This document shows, one piece after another, positions 27,706 to 37,104 of a stretch of 64,000 nt of DNA (positions within the stretch are counted from its first letter, which is position 1; each line of letters begins with the position of its first letter). The notes under the pieces are model-generated. The model worked only from the letters and a program-made list of their open reading frames with translations. It was not told the origin of the DNA and made no database searches. The DNA is from Petrimonas mucosa. Lineage in GTDB: Bacteria > Bacteroidota > Bacteroidia > Bacteroidales > Dysgonomonadaceae. The position numbers and the translations under genes were made by a program. The DNA is taken from positions 3,093,001-3,157,000 of the forward strand of contig NZ_LT608328.1 in NCBI RefSeq assembly GCF_900095795.1, in the 5' to 3' direction.

Positions 27706-29043
27706 TCATAACCGTCTCACGCAATCCTTGAACTGGTTGCCCCGGTCTTCATAATTTTGAAAGAGGTCGAAACTGGCACAACAGGGCGACAACAAGACGG
27801 TATCTCCCTTTTTTGCCAACCTGTAAGCGGCATCTACGGCCTCCTTCATCGATCCGGCATCTTCAATAGAGGGCACTATGCCATCGAAATAGGCATGCAG
27901 CTTGCTGTTGTCCTTACCCAAAAAGATCAATGCCCTCACTTTCTGCCTTACCAGATCCTCAATCTCTGAATAGTCGTTTCCTTTGTCGGTACCTCCAAGA
28001 ATCAGTACCACTTTCGTGCGCATGCTTTGAAGTGCATACCAACAGGAGTTTACATTGGTTGCCTTGGAATCATTGATATATTGGACTCCCCTCACCGACG
28101 CCACCTTCTCCAACCGGTGAGGAACACCCTTGAAGTCCGACAGGGCCAGACGCAGATTGTCGTCGGATATGTCGAGCAGCTTCGCTACAATCCCCGACGC
28201 CATCGAGTTATAGAGATTATGCATCCCCTGTAACGCCAGCAGTTCCAGCTCCATGTCAAAAAGAGTCCCTTTCGTTTGTATATACATTTTATTGCCCTCC
28301 GAATAAGCGGTAGCCAAGTGATTATTTTTTTCAGTAAAAGAGTAGATATCTGATGCGGGTTTAAGCTTTTCAAGCTCTTTCGTCACTACCGGGTCATCCA
28401 TCCAGTAAATGAAGGAATCACCCATCTTATGGTTGCGAACAATCCGCATCTTGGCATCCACATACTTCTGCATATCGTGATCGTAACGGTCTAGATGATC
28501 TGGCGTGATATTCATCAACACGGCAATATCCGCCTTGAAGTCATACACACCTTCTAGCTGGAAACTACTCAATTCCAGCACATAATAGTCGTAATGCTCC
28601 TCTGCCACCTGTCTGGCAAAGCTCCGTCCGATGTTTCCACCTAATCCCACATTCAGTCCCGCCGATTTCAGGATGTGATAAATCAGACTGGCTGTGGTTG
28701 TCTTTCCGTTGCTGCCGGTAATGCAGATCATTCTGGCATTGGTATACCTGCCAGCAAACTCAATCTCGGAAATCACCCGTATCCCCTTCTCTCGGATCTT
28801 CCGCATCAGGGGGGTAGTGTCAGGGATACCTGGACTCTTCACCACCTCACTTGCCTGTAGAATCTTCTCTTCGGAGTGGCCTCCCTCTTCGAAATCGATT
28901 CCATGGTCGAGAAGCGTTTTACGATGCTCCTCCTTCAGCAGCCCGGAGTCGGAAAGGAAGACACTGAGTCCTTTTACCTTGGCCAGGATTGCACTGCCTA
29001 CACCCGATTCTCCACCTCCTAATACAACCAGTTCATCATTCAT
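27706..29043 (-). CDS. murD: UDP-N-acetylmuramoyl-L-alanine--D-glutamate ligase MurD
   Basis: 445 residues. N-terminal UDP-binding start VVLGGGESGVGSAILA, ATP loop TGSNGKTTTASLIYHIL (about 110-126), Mur ligase centre NITPDHLDRYD (about 178-188) and C-terminal SPCCASFDLFQNYEDRG. It adds D-Glu to UDP-MurNAc-L-Ala. Located between mraY and ftsW, 13 bases after mraY. Confidence 0.97.
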   Translation of the reverse strand: MNDELVVLGGGESGVGSAILAKVKGLSVFLSDSGLLKEEHRKTLLDHGIDFEEGGHSEEKILQASEVVKSPGIPDTTPLMRKIREKGIRVISEIEFAGRYTNARMICITGSNGKTTTASLIYHILKSAGLNVGLGGNIGRSFARQVAEEHYDYYVLELSSFQLEGVYDFKADIAVLMNITPDHLDRYDHDMQKYVDAKMRIVRNHKMGDSFIYWMDDPVVTKELEKLKPASDIYSFTEKNNHLATAYSEGNKMYIQTKGTLFDMELELLALQGMHNLYNSMASGIVAKLLDISDDNLRLALSDFKGVPHRLEKVASVRGVQYINDSKATNVNSCWYALQSMRTKVVLILGGTDKGNDYSEIEDLVRQKVRALIFLGKDNSKLHAYFDGIVPSIEDAGSMKEAVDAAYRLAKKGDTVLLSPCCASFDLFQNYEDRGNQFKDCVRRL

Positions 29044-29056
29044 AATATCTGCCGAT

Positions 29057-30316
29057 TTATCTCATCTTCAGTGTGGCAACAGCAATTACCGCCAGGATCA
29101 TGCCTATCAGCCAGAAACGCGACACAAGCTTGGGTTCGGTGATCGGAACCAGCGGTTTTTGAATCAGCGCATCAATACCTGCATTTCCCGCCTTTTGAAA
29201 ATGGTGATGCAGGGGGGTCATCTTGAAGACCCGTTTTCCCACACCCGTTTTTTTCTTTGTATATTTGAAATAGGAGACCTGCAGGATTACCGAGAGAGCC
29301 TCTACAAAAAAGACTCCGCAAAGAATGGGCAGCAGCAGCTCCTTATGGATCAGCACGGCAAAAACCCCGATGATTCCTCCCAGTGTAAGGCTGCCGGTAT
29401 CACCCATAAAGACCTGGGCAGGATAGGCGTTATACCAGAGGAATCCGACAGTGGCCCCGACAAAAGCCGCTGCAAACACCATCAGCTCGTCACTTCCGGG
29501 AATATACATGATATTGAGGTAGGAGGCAAAGTCGACGCGGCCCGAAACATAAGCCAGGACTCCCAACGCCACACCGATGACCGCCGATGACCCCGAAGCG
29601 AGGCCATCCAGACCATCCGTCAAATTGGCGCTGTTTGAGACAGCCGTAACGATCAGAATCACAGCGAGGACAAAAACAACCCAGACGGCAACATCGGCAA
29701 AATCTCCCATCCAGGAGACCAGCCAGCGGTAATCAAAATTGTTGTTCTTTACAAAAGGAATGGTAGTTTTCGTGGTCTTTACATCCTGTCCCTTGTACTG
29801 AACCTGTTCGATTACGTTGTTAACCCTCACCTCAGTATTCTCACGGGAAACAATATCGGGGCTCATATACATGATCAGGCCGACAATCAGCCCGAGTCCC
29901 ACCTGTGCCACCACCTTGATTTTCCCTTTCAACCCCTCTTTCTCTCTCTTGAGTACCTTGATATAATCGTCGGCGAAGCCCAAAGCACCCAACCATACGG
30001 TGCTTATTATCATGATGATAATATAGATATTTTCAAGTTTCCCCATCAGCAGGATCGCCACCAGGATGGAGACAATGATGATAACACCACCCATGGTGGG
30101 TGTGCCCCGTTTACTGTATTGCCCCTCCAGATCGAGGTTGCGGATCGTCTCCCCGATCTGATTCTTCTGCAGTGCACGAATGATCCTTGCACCTACAATG
30201 ACTGAGAAGAGCAACGAAATAATGGCGGCAAGCGAGGCCCGGAATGTAACATACTGAAACATACCGGCACCGGGAACATCCAGTTTGTCCAAATATTGAA
30301 AAAGATAGTAGAGCAT
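29057..30316 (-). CDS. mraY: Phospho-MurNAc-pentapeptide-transferase MraY
   Basis: 419 residues with about ten membrane helices; makes lipid I from UDP-MurNAc-pentapeptide and undecaprenyl phosphate. Active-site blocks: GFADDYIKV (about 116-124), NLTDGLDGLASG (about 232-243), MGDTGSLTLGG and TPLHHHFQ (about 370-377). An insert of about 50 residues between helices (around 170-215, with VKTTKTTIPFVKNN) makes it longer than E. coli MraY (360) and is usual for Bacteroidetes. Confidence 0.97.
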   Translation of the reverse strand: MLYYLFQYLDKLDVPGAGMFQYVTFRASLAAIISLLFSVIVGARIIRALQKNQIGETIRNLDLEGQYSKRGTPTMGGVIIIVSILVAILLMGKLENIYIIIMIISTVWLGALGFADDYIKVLKREKEGLKGKIKVVAQVGLGLIVGLIMYMSPDIVSRENTEVRVNNVIEQVQYKGQDVKTTKTTIPFVKNNNFDYRWLVSWMGDFADVAVWVVFVLAVILIVTAVSNSANLTDGLDGLASGSSAVIGVALGVLAYVSGRVDFASYLNIMYIPGSDELMVFAAAFVGATVGFLWYNAYPAQVFMGDTGSLTLGGIIGVFAVLIHKELLLPILCGVFFVEALSVILQVSYFKYTKKKTGVGKRVFKMTPLHHHFQKAGNAGIDALIQKPLVPITEPKLVSRFWLIGMILAVIAVATLKMR

Positions 30317-30337
30317 AATCAGTCTAGGAGAAAATAT

Positions 30338-31816
30338 TTATGAATTGAGCGTGTTGGGGAGTAAACCATGGAATATCTTTTCCAGCTCCTCCTTGTCGTC
30401 GAAGTGATGCTTCACCCCCTTAATTTCCTGATAATCTTCGTGCCCTTTACCGGCAACGAGTATGACATCGCCCGGCTTGGCCAGCGCACAGGCTGTTTTT
30501 ATCGCTTCACGCCTGTCCACGATAGAAAGTGTGGTGCGGCGTTGTTCATCGTCAAGTCCTGCCACCATATCGTCAATGATATCCTGCGGCTCTTCAAACC
30601 GCGGATTGTCGGAAGTCAGGATTACCTTGTTACTTAATTCAACCGCTTCACGAGCCATTAATGGCCGTTTGGTCTTGTCGCGGTTTCCGCCGCAACCCAC
30701 CACCGTAATGATATCGCCTCTCTGTTCCAGCACTTCATTGATGGCATTCAGCACATTGGTCAGGGCATCCGGTGTATGGGCATAATCCACTATTGCAGTA
30801 AAACCTGCGGGCGATCGCAACGTCTGGAAACGCCCTGCCACCGGTTTCAGGAGAGTCAGGATCCTGAGCAGCTCGTCGGGTTGTTGCCCGAGGAGAACGG
30901 CCGTACCATATACCGCCAGCAGATTGTAAACATTGAAGACTCCCACAAACTGCACAATCAGCTCTTTTCCGTTGATCTCGATCTCAGTACCGTCGAAATG
31001 CTTCTCGAAAATCCGGGCCTTGAAATCACCCATCCCCTTTACAGAGTAGGTATATTTTCTTGCCACACTGTTCTGAAGCATTACCGCCCCATTCTTATCG
31101 TCGGAGTTGGTGATGGCAAAAGCGGATTCGGGCAGTGAATCGAAAAATGCCTTTTTCACATTCCGGTATTCCAGCATGTTTTTGTGATAGTCCAGGTGAT
31201 CCTGTGTGAGGTTTGTAAAGACTCCCCCCTCGAAGCGGAGTCCATACACCCGTTTTTGATGGATGGCATGAGAGCTCACCTCCATAAAGGCATACTGGCA
31301 ACCTGCATCTACCATTTTACGCAGGAAAGCGTTGAGGGTAATGGGATCGAGGGTGGTATGCGTGGTTGGGAAACTGTCGTCATTTACATAGTTGGCCACC
31401 GTAGAGAGCAGTCCTGCACCGTAACCCAACGTCCTGAAAGTTCTGTGCAGCAATGTAGCCACCGTTGTCTTTCCGTTCGTTCCGGTTACGCCCACCAACT
31501 TCAGGTGCTCCGACGGATTCCCAAACCAGGCAGAAGCTATTTGAGCCAGCGCTATGGCCGAATTTTCGACCTGGACATAAGTTACTCTGGAGAAATATTC
31601 CTCGAACATCGGTTTATCGTAAACCACAACCTGTACATCCTGTTCTATGGCTTTACCGATATAATCGTGTCCGTCGGTATTGATACCCTCCACGGCGATG
31701 AAAAGCGAACCCTTCTGCACCTGTCGGGAATCTGAAGTGATGTTTTCAACCTCGACATTCTCCTCCCCGTGAATAGCCACGATTTTGCACTTTTCTAGAA
31801 GTTGACTCAGTCTCAT
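30338..31816 (-). CDS. murE: UDP-MurNAc-tripeptide synthetase MurE
   Basis: 492 residues from the ATG at 31816; the open frame continues 11 codons upstream to 31849, but the homologous start MRLSQLLEK favours the shorter form. ATP loop VTGTNGKTTVATLLHRTF (about 110-127), centre TNLTQDHLDYHKN. The DNPR motif (about residue 400) is the meso-diaminopimelate signature, so the peptide stem is expected to contain meso-DAP. The next gene is mraY; no murF is present in the cluster. Confidence 0.96.
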   Translation of the reverse strand: MRLSQLLEKCKIVAIHGEENVEVENITSDSRQVQKGSLFIAVEGINTDGHDYIGKAIEQDVQVVVYDKPMFEEYFSRVTYVQVENSAIALAQIASAWFGNPSEHLKLVGVTGTNGKTTVATLLHRTFRTLGYGAGLLSTVANYVNDDSFPTTHTTLDPITLNAFLRKMVDAGCQYAFMEVSSHAIHQKRVYGLRFEGGVFTNLTQDHLDYHKNMLEYRNVKKAFFDSLPESAFAITNSDDKNGAVMLQNSVARKYTYSVKGMGDFKARIFEKHFDGTEIEINGKELIVQFVGVFNVYNLLAVYGTAVLLGQQPDELLRILTLLKPVAGRFQTLRSPAGFTAIVDYAHTPDALTNVLNAINEVLEQRGDIITVVGCGGNRDKTKRPLMAREAVELSNKVILTSDNPRFEEPQDIIDDMVAGLDDEQRRTTLSIVDRREAIKTACALAKPGDVILVAGKGHEDYQEIKGVKHHFDDKEELEKIFHGLLPNTLNS

Positions 31817-31872
31817 TTTTTCTATCCGATTTATTACCATTTTTCTCATTCATTCTATCCTCGTCCGGTCCC

Positions 31873-34074
31873 TCATCTCAGCGTGATGCTGATGGTGGTA
31901 CCTTTCACCACCCTGCTTCCCGGCGCAAACGATTGTGACACAACTTTCCCCGAACCGGTCAGGTTAACCCGCAGTCCCGATTTCTCGAGCAGATAAACGG
32001 CATCCCGGGCACCCATCCCCAACACGTCGGGTACCGAATTGTCGGCTATTGCCAAAGCGTGAGGGCGATAGGCAACAGAGTCGAATTCAATCTTTACCCA
32101 ATCTGAAGCAGACTTCATAATGGAAGTTTTGAGATCCAACATCGAAAGGACACTCCTGCCATACTCCCAGTTTCCATTTTTCAGGGGTGGTCTTTTCTGC
32201 GGTTCCGGATCATCAACCAGGGCCTGTTCGGGAGAGAGCCTTGTTCGCTTTACAAAGGTCTGCTCCGCAATATTCTTGAAGACCATACCGGCCTGTCCAC
32301 CACCCGAAGGGACACCTTTCGGTTTTCTGATCCCTACAAAACAGGTGTAGAGCGGATCGTCCGCAGGAAAGTAGCCACAAAACGAGACATAGTAGTCGCT
32401 ATATCCACCGCCGCTGGCAATCTGTGCCGTACCGGTCTTTCCCGCGATGGAGAAATAGTCCGATTTCACTACCTTGGCTGTTCCATTCTCCACTACCCCC
32501 AGCAACATATCCTGTATCTGGACCAGCGTGCTCTCCTTGCACATCTGTTCGTTGACCACCTCCGCCTTGTACTCCTTTACAACCCTTCCGTCCTTCAGCA
32601 GTTTTTTTGCAATAAAGGGCTTGATCATCTTGCCACCATTGGCTATCCCGTTGTAGAACATCAACATGTAGATGGGCGGCACCTTCGTTTCGTAACCGAA
32701 CGACATCCAGGGCAGCGTTGTCTTGGACCAGTAGTTTGTCTTGTCATCGGGGAAGCGGATAGAGGAGGTCCCCTCAATTCCGTTTAGCGGGACATCCCAA
32801 GTAAGCTTCTTCCTCAGTCCGATCCGGTCGATTCCCTTCACAAACTTGGCAGGATCGTCACCATATGCCTTGAGTACGATTTTACTCATCACCACGTTCG
32901 AGGAGAGCTCGATCCCCTCCTTTACAGTAAGATATCCCCTGTCGCGACCCTGCCGCCAATAGTGGTCGCGCACCCACTTCCCATTGTACTGGTACAGCCC
33001 GTTGCCCACATGGAAAGAGTCGGTAGGGGTTATCACCCCGTCATCAAGCGCTACCATCACCGTAACGGTCTTGAAGGTAGATCCCGGCTCGTTCATATAG
33101 GAGAAGGCATTGGGGTTACCCTCCGCATAGCTTCCGTTACTCAACCTGTCGAGGTTGGCGACCCCCTTGATCTCCCCGGTTTTGGTCTCCATGATGATCG
33201 CCGTTCCCGATTCCGCGGCAGTCTCCTCAAGCTTGGCCCGGAGGGCTCGTTCCGTAACTTCCTGTATGTCGGCATCGAGAGTAGTTACAATATCGTATCC
33301 ATCCTTGGCTGCAATCTCCTCAATATCTGTCCAGCGGCCCTGGATCTTTTGCCGGCTTTTCACTCCTTCCACACCTCTCAGCAGCGAATCGTACTTCAGT
33401 TCCAGTCCGCTTGCTCCCCCTTTTTCAAGGTCCTTATAGACATTCCCCACTGTCCGGTTGGCCAGGTTTCCAAAGGGGCGTTTTCGGGCATTCTTCTCTT
33501 CGGCAATCAGTCCGCTGCGGTTGGAACGCTGGTTGAAAAACGGATAGGTGCGTATCTCCTTCAGATCCACATATGAGATGTCGGGCCTGAGAATACGCAC
33601 GTAACGCGATTTCAACTTCACCTTCCTGTCGACACCTTTTTCCGCATTCTCCTTCATCTGTCGCTCTTCCTTCTCCCGGAGCTTCCATCCGTTGAGAATG
33701 ACCGACTTATATTGGGAAGCTGTCCGGTCGGGGAATTTTCTGGCTAATGCCACCGAAAGTTCATCAACATATTTCATCAATGTATCCTTCCTCATCCCTT
33801 CCGCCCAGAAATCCATATAGATACTGTAGAGCGGCTCGCTGGTAGCCAGGAGTTTTCCGTCGTAAGTATAAATGTTTCCCCGCTTGGGCAGAATGACACG
33901 ATCCTTGATGATGGTCTCCCTCTCCCCAACTTCACGCCACTTTTTCCCTTCCGCCGAGAAGGCAATCTTTCCTGCCGAGAAGATAATCATCACCCCAACC
34001 CCAAGAAGGAAGAAGACAATCAGACCGTAACGGTTTAAAATCCTCCTTTTATTCTCTTCGGCTCTCTTTCCCAT
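31873..34074 (-). CDS. ftsI: Peptidoglycan transpeptidase FtsI/PBP3-type with PASTA domain
   Basis: 733 residues. One N-terminal membrane helix (about 15-35), a dimerisation domain, then the transpeptidase domain with active-site STFK (about 330; GSTFKTVTV), SSN (LSSNVVMSK) and KTG (IAGKTGTAQIA). A single C-terminal PASTA domain (about 670-733: VPDVLGMGARDAVYLLEKSGLRV) is typical for Bacteroidetes FtsI/PBP2 but absent in E. coli. It cross-links septal murein together with FtsW. One base separates it from the ftsL stop. Confidence 0.96.
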   Translation of the reverse strand: MGKRAEENKRRILNRYGLIVFFLLGVGVMIIFSAGKIAFSAEGKKWREVGERETIIKDRVILPKRGNIYTYDGKLLATSEPLYSIYMDFWAEGMRKDTLMKYVDELSVALARKFPDRTASQYKSVILNGWKLREKEERQMKENAEKGVDRKVKLKSRYVRILRPDISYVDLKEIRTYPFFNQRSNRSGLIAEEKNARKRPFGNLANRTVGNVYKDLEKGGASGLELKYDSLLRGVEGVKSRQKIQGRWTDIEEIAAKDGYDIVTTLDADIQEVTERALRAKLEETAAESGTAIIMETKTGEIKGVANLDRLSNGSYAEGNPNAFSYMNEPGSTFKTVTVMVALDDGVITPTDSFHVGNGLYQYNGKWVRDHYWRQGRDRGYLTVKEGIELSSNVVMSKIVLKAYGDDPAKFVKGIDRIGLRKKLTWDVPLNGIEGTSSIRFPDDKTNYWSKTTLPWMSFGYETKVPPIYMLMFYNGIANGGKMIKPFIAKKLLKDGRVVKEYKAEVVNEQMCKESTLVQIQDMLLGVVENGTAKVVKSDYFSIAGKTGTAQIASGGGYSDYYVSFCGYFPADDPLYTCFVGIRKPKGVPSGGGQAGMVFKNIAEQTFVKRTRLSPEQALVDDPEPQKRPPLKNGNWEYGRSVLSMLDLKTSIMKSASDWVKIEFDSVAYRPHALAIADNSVPDVLGMGARDAVYLLEKSGLRVNLTGSGKVVSQSFAPGSRVVKGTTISITLR

Positions 34075-34075
34075 T

Positions 34076-34417
34076 TCATTTTTTCCCTTTCTGAATGCGA
34101 TAAACCGGTTGGTTGTTTATTTTCAATTCCAACCCCGACTCCTCTACCCTTTTCTCGATCTGTCCCTGGCGGCTGGCCTCTGTCAGATCGGACGAAATGG
34201 TTAGCGACTCATACTTGGCATCTTTCAGTTCGACCTTCAGTCGCTCCATCTCTGCTATCCGCTGAAGGACGGTATATCTGTGGCTGATAAAGAGAATCAT
34301 GATGATAACCAAAACCACGATAAAGGTGAGGTTCCTGACAAAAAAGTTCTCCGTCAGCACATTTCCTCCGAAAACATGCACGAACGATTTTCTTACACTG
34401 TCAATTTTTACTTTCAT
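34076..34417 (-). CDS. FtsL-like cell division protein
   Basis: 113 residues with a single membrane helix (about 28-48, FIVVLVIIMILFISHRY) followed by a periplasmic coiled coil (AEMERLKVELKDAKYE). This is the FtsL/FtsB-like layout and position, between rsmH and ftsI. In Bacteroidetes this gene is often named only as a conserved FtsL-like protein (DUF4134/FtsL-type labels vary). Identification rests on topology and place rather than motif. Confidence 0.82.
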   Translation of the reverse strand: MKVKIDSVRKSFVHVFGGNVLTENFFVRNLTFIVVLVIIMILFISHRYTVLQRIAEMERLKVELKDAKYESLTISSDLTEASRQGQIEKRVEESGLELKINNQPVYRIQKGKK

Positions 34418-34444
34418 CGCTTTACCGATTACAACAATCTGCCA

Positions 34445-35341
34445 CTATAATTTCTCCGCAATTCTCAGCTTGGCACTTCTCGATCGGGGATTGTTCACCT
34501 GCTCCTCTTCCGTCGGAACAATCACTTTTCGGTTGATCAGTTCAAACGGAGTCTTTCTGTTTCCAAAAAAATCCTCGGCAACCACCCCTTCTACGTTCCC
34601 GGCTCTGAAAAAATTCTTCACCAGCCGATCCTCCAGCGAATGGTAAGAGATGATACTGAACCGTCCTCCCGGCTTCAACATCTGCAATCCTTGCATCAAC
34701 ATCTCTTCCAGCGCCTTCAGCTCGTCATTCACTTCAATGCGCAACGCCTGAAACGCCTGAGCCAAGGTTTTGTTCTCCTTCTCACGAAAAGTGAATGGCT
34801 TCATGATTTCCAGAAAATCGGAAACAGCATCGATCTTTTTCGATCGACGGTAAGAGGCGACTGCAGCAGCAATCTTTCTCGCACTTTTCAACTCGCCATA
34901 GAAGAAGAAGATATCAGACAACCTCTCCTCGGAATATTCGTTCAGAATATCTGCCGCACTCTTTCTGGCCAGCCGGTTCATCCGCATATCGAGATCTCCC
35001 GGCATCCTGAAGGAAAATCCGCGACTTGAATCGTCGAAATGGTGCGACGACACCCCCAGATCGGCGAGAATCCCATCCACCTCATCTACCCGATGATAGC
35101 GCATGAAATTCTTCAAAAAACGAAAGTTGCTTTTTACAAACGTGAAACGGGGGTCCAGGATATGGTTTTGGTAAGCATCTTCATCCTGATCAAAGGCAAA
35201 CAACCTGCCTTTTTCACCCAATCGTCTCAATATCTCCCTCGAGTGCCCGCCTCCGCCGAATGTAACATCAACATACACCCCGTCGGGATGAATATTCAGT
35301 CCGTCCACACTCTCCTGAAGCAATGCCGGTATGTGATACAT
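34445..35341 (-). CDS. rsmH: 16S rRNA (cytosine-1402-N4)-methyltransferase RsmH
   Basis: 298 residues; methylates N4 of C1402 in 16S rRNA. SAM-binding block VYVDVTFGGGGHSREIL (about 23-39), DGILADLGVSSHHFD (about 88-102) and C-terminal GGRFSIISYHSLEDRLVK. Also known as mraW. Second gene of the cluster, 44 bases after mraZ. Confidence 0.97.
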   Translation of the reverse strand: MYHIPALLQESVDGLNIHPDGVYVDVTFGGGGHSREILRRLGEKGRLFAFDQDEDAYQNHILDPRFTFVKSNFRFLKNFMRYHRVDEVDGILADLGVSSHHFDDSSRGFSFRMPGDLDMRMNRLARKSAADILNEYSEERLSDIFFFYGELKSARKIAAAVASYRRSKKIDAVSDFLEIMKPFTFREKENKTLAQAFQALRIEVNDELKALEEMLMQGLQMLKPGGRFSIISYHSLEDRLVKNFFRAGNVEGVVAEDFFGNRKTPFELINRKVIVPTEEEQVNNPRSRSAKLRIAEKL

Positions 35342-35385
35342 CTCAGTAATCCGTAAATATTTGCATCATCTAACACATTGACATA

Positions 35386-35829
35386 TCAGGACATCAGCTC
35401 TTGCAATCTAGCAGAAAACTCCGTCGGATCAACCAATGGCTTTTCCAGCTTTTCTTTCGCCCATATCTCAATAGTGTTGTCCACTCCCAGAAAACGAACA
35501 TCAGATTCGATGCCCACCAGCACCAAGTAGCGTTTCGGAATCAAGATCCTTCCGCTCGCATCCATTTCAAGTCGTTCGGCATCAAGCACAAACTGGCGAA
35601 AAACCTGCTGTTGTTCCCTGTTCCATTTATTCAGCCGACTCCTGAGCGTCTCAATCTCGTTTTCCCAGACCGAACCGGGATAAAGCACCAGACAATCCTG
35701 AAAAATATCCTTGCGAAGCACCAGGAAATCTTCATCAGCGCCCTGAAGACGCTTACGAAAAACGGCCGGAACAAAGATTCGCCCTTTTGCATCGGCTTTA
35801 GCTTCGATATTTCCCAGAAATTGCAACAC
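35386..35829 (-). CDS. mraZ: Transcriptional regulator MraZ
   Basis: 147 residues with two AbrB-like DNA-binding repeats (DAKGRIFVPAVFR about 13-25, DASGRILIPKRYL about 87-99). MraZ is the first gene of the murein/division cluster and in other bacteria represses it. The start is GTG at 35829; no in-frame ATG precedes it before a stop, and the family N-terminus (FLGNIEAKADAKGR) begins three codons later. The upstream region has no clear TGGGN repeats of the E. coli type. Confidence 0.95.
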   Translation of the reverse strand: MLQFLGNIEAKADAKGRIFVPAVFRKRLQGADEDFLVLRKDIFQDCLVLYPGSVWENEIETLRSRLNKWNREQQQVFRQFVLDAERLEMDASGRILIPKRYLVLVGIESDVRFLGVDNTIEIWAKEKLEKPLVDPTEFSARLQELMS

Positions 35830-36231
35830 GATTATCTCTGTATCTACAACTATTTTGTTCTACATCTTTTCACTTTCCCAAACCATGTACGGCATCAGCC
35901 CCACTTATCCTCAACTGCCACTCAGTGCAACTTCAACAATCCTCGAATCGGGCTGCAGACCTAAAGAAAAAATCAAGATTTTATCACCCAATCTGCTGCA
36001 TACATGATTTTTGCGGTAAAATTACAAAATAAATCCACTTTCCCCCACTTTTCCACACACAATTTTCAATAAAGTTATCAACACTTCCACTAATATTTGA
36101 TTTACTGTACTTTAACCATTCTTTCACTTCAAAACGGAAAACATTTATTATTGCCGTTCCAAAGAAATAGGAATAGCCCCTCCAATTTTCATAATTAATT
36201 TTGTATTTTTGTCGGTTGTAGGAAAGTCATT
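35830..36231. other. Intergenic region between divergent dcw and glycine-lipid genes
   Basis: 402 bases with no gene. It must contain the promoter of the whole murein cluster on the minus strand, but no exact TAnnTTTG box is seen there. The centre (36030-36130) is AT-rich and has TTTTCCACA (36049-36057) and TTATCAACA (36075-36083), each one base from the DnaA box TTATCCACA. The right end carries the likely glsA promoter. Confidence 0.5.
36204..36211 (+). promoter_or_regulatory. -7 element of the glsA-glsB promoter
   Basis: TATTTTTG fits TAnnTTTG, 20 bases before the glsA ATG. No good TTTG lies at the expected -33 distance (only AT-rich sequence), so the call rests on one element. Confidence 0.45.
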
Positions 36232-37104
36232 ATGTCAGAAAAAACTGATTTCAAACTGGATATTGATGCTGTTTTGCGGGAAAAGGCAAAAAAACAGTAC
36301 AAGAAGATCCCCAAATTTTTCATCAACTATCTGAAGCGCACCATCCGCCAGGAGGAGTTGAATGCAATTATCGAGCGCAACCGCGACAAGCAGGGCGTTG
36401 ACTTCATGCGAGCACTGGTAGATAAAGAGTTCAAGGTCAAGCTGAAAATCCATGGGGAGGAGAACATTCCTGCCAGCGGGAAAGGACGGTACATCTTTGC
36501 CTCCAACCACCCGCTGGGGGGACTGGATGGCATTTGCCTGTCGGCCTATCTGGGAGAGAGGTACAATGGAAAAATCAAATACCTGGTAAACGATGTATTG
36601 CTGAACATCCGGAATCTTGAATCGATATTTGTTCCGGTAAACAAATACGGTTCACAGGCCAAAATGTCGGCCGCGGTCATCAACGAGGCATACGCATCCG
36701 GAAACCAGATCATCACCTTCCCCGCAGGATTGTGCTCCAGGAAGCAGAAAGGGGAGATCAGGGATCTACAGTGGATGAAAAACTTCGTCGTCAAGGCTGT
36801 CGAATATCAACGGGATATCATACCCATCCATTTCGGCGCCAGGAACTCCAACTTCTTTTACAACTTTGCCAACATAAGAAAAGCGCTGGGCATCAAGTTC
36901 AATATCGAACTGATCTATCTGCCCGGTGAGATGTTTAAAAACAAAGGAGAGACATTCCACATCACCTTCGGAAAGCCGATACCCTGGCAATCTCTGGACA
37001 AATCGAAAAGTCCGGCGCAGTGGGCAGAAGAGATAAAAACGGTTGTTTACAATTTACCCAAACAGAGAACTAGCAAGTATGGAAAAAATCATCGACCCGG
37101 TTGA
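36232..37104 (+). CDS. glsA: Glycine-lipid O-acyltransferase GlsA-like (PlsC family)
   Basis: 290 residues. The acyltransferase block ASNHPLGGLDG (about 84-94) holds the His and Asp of the catalytic motif, with five residues between instead of the usual four; a second block is ITFPAGLCSRK (about 161-171). It is homologous in layout to the O-acyltransferases that turn an N-acyl amino acid into the diacylated glycine (or ornithine) lipid. In Bacteroides the gene is paired with glsB, as here. The two genes overlap by 26 bases. A soluble, membrane-associated enzyme is expected. Confidence 0.87.
   Translation: MSEKTDFKLDIDAVLREKAKKQYKKIPKFFINYLKRTIRQEELNAIIERNRDKQGVDFMRALVDKEFKVKLKIHGEENIPASGKGRYIFASNHPLGGLDGICLSAYLGERYNGKIKYLVNDVLLNIRNLESIFVPVNKYGSQAKMSAAVINEAYASGNQIITFPAGLCSRKQKGEIRDLQWMKNFVVKAVEYQRDIIPIHFGARNSNFFYNFANIRKALGIKFNIELIYLPGEMFKNKGETFHITFGKPIPWQSLDKSKSPAQWAEEIKTVVYNLPKQRTSKYGKNHRPG

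Noticed and set aside
35830-36231. Chromosomal replication origin
   Set aside because: Only two imperfect DnaA boxes and no dnaA, dnaN, or other origin genes nearby.
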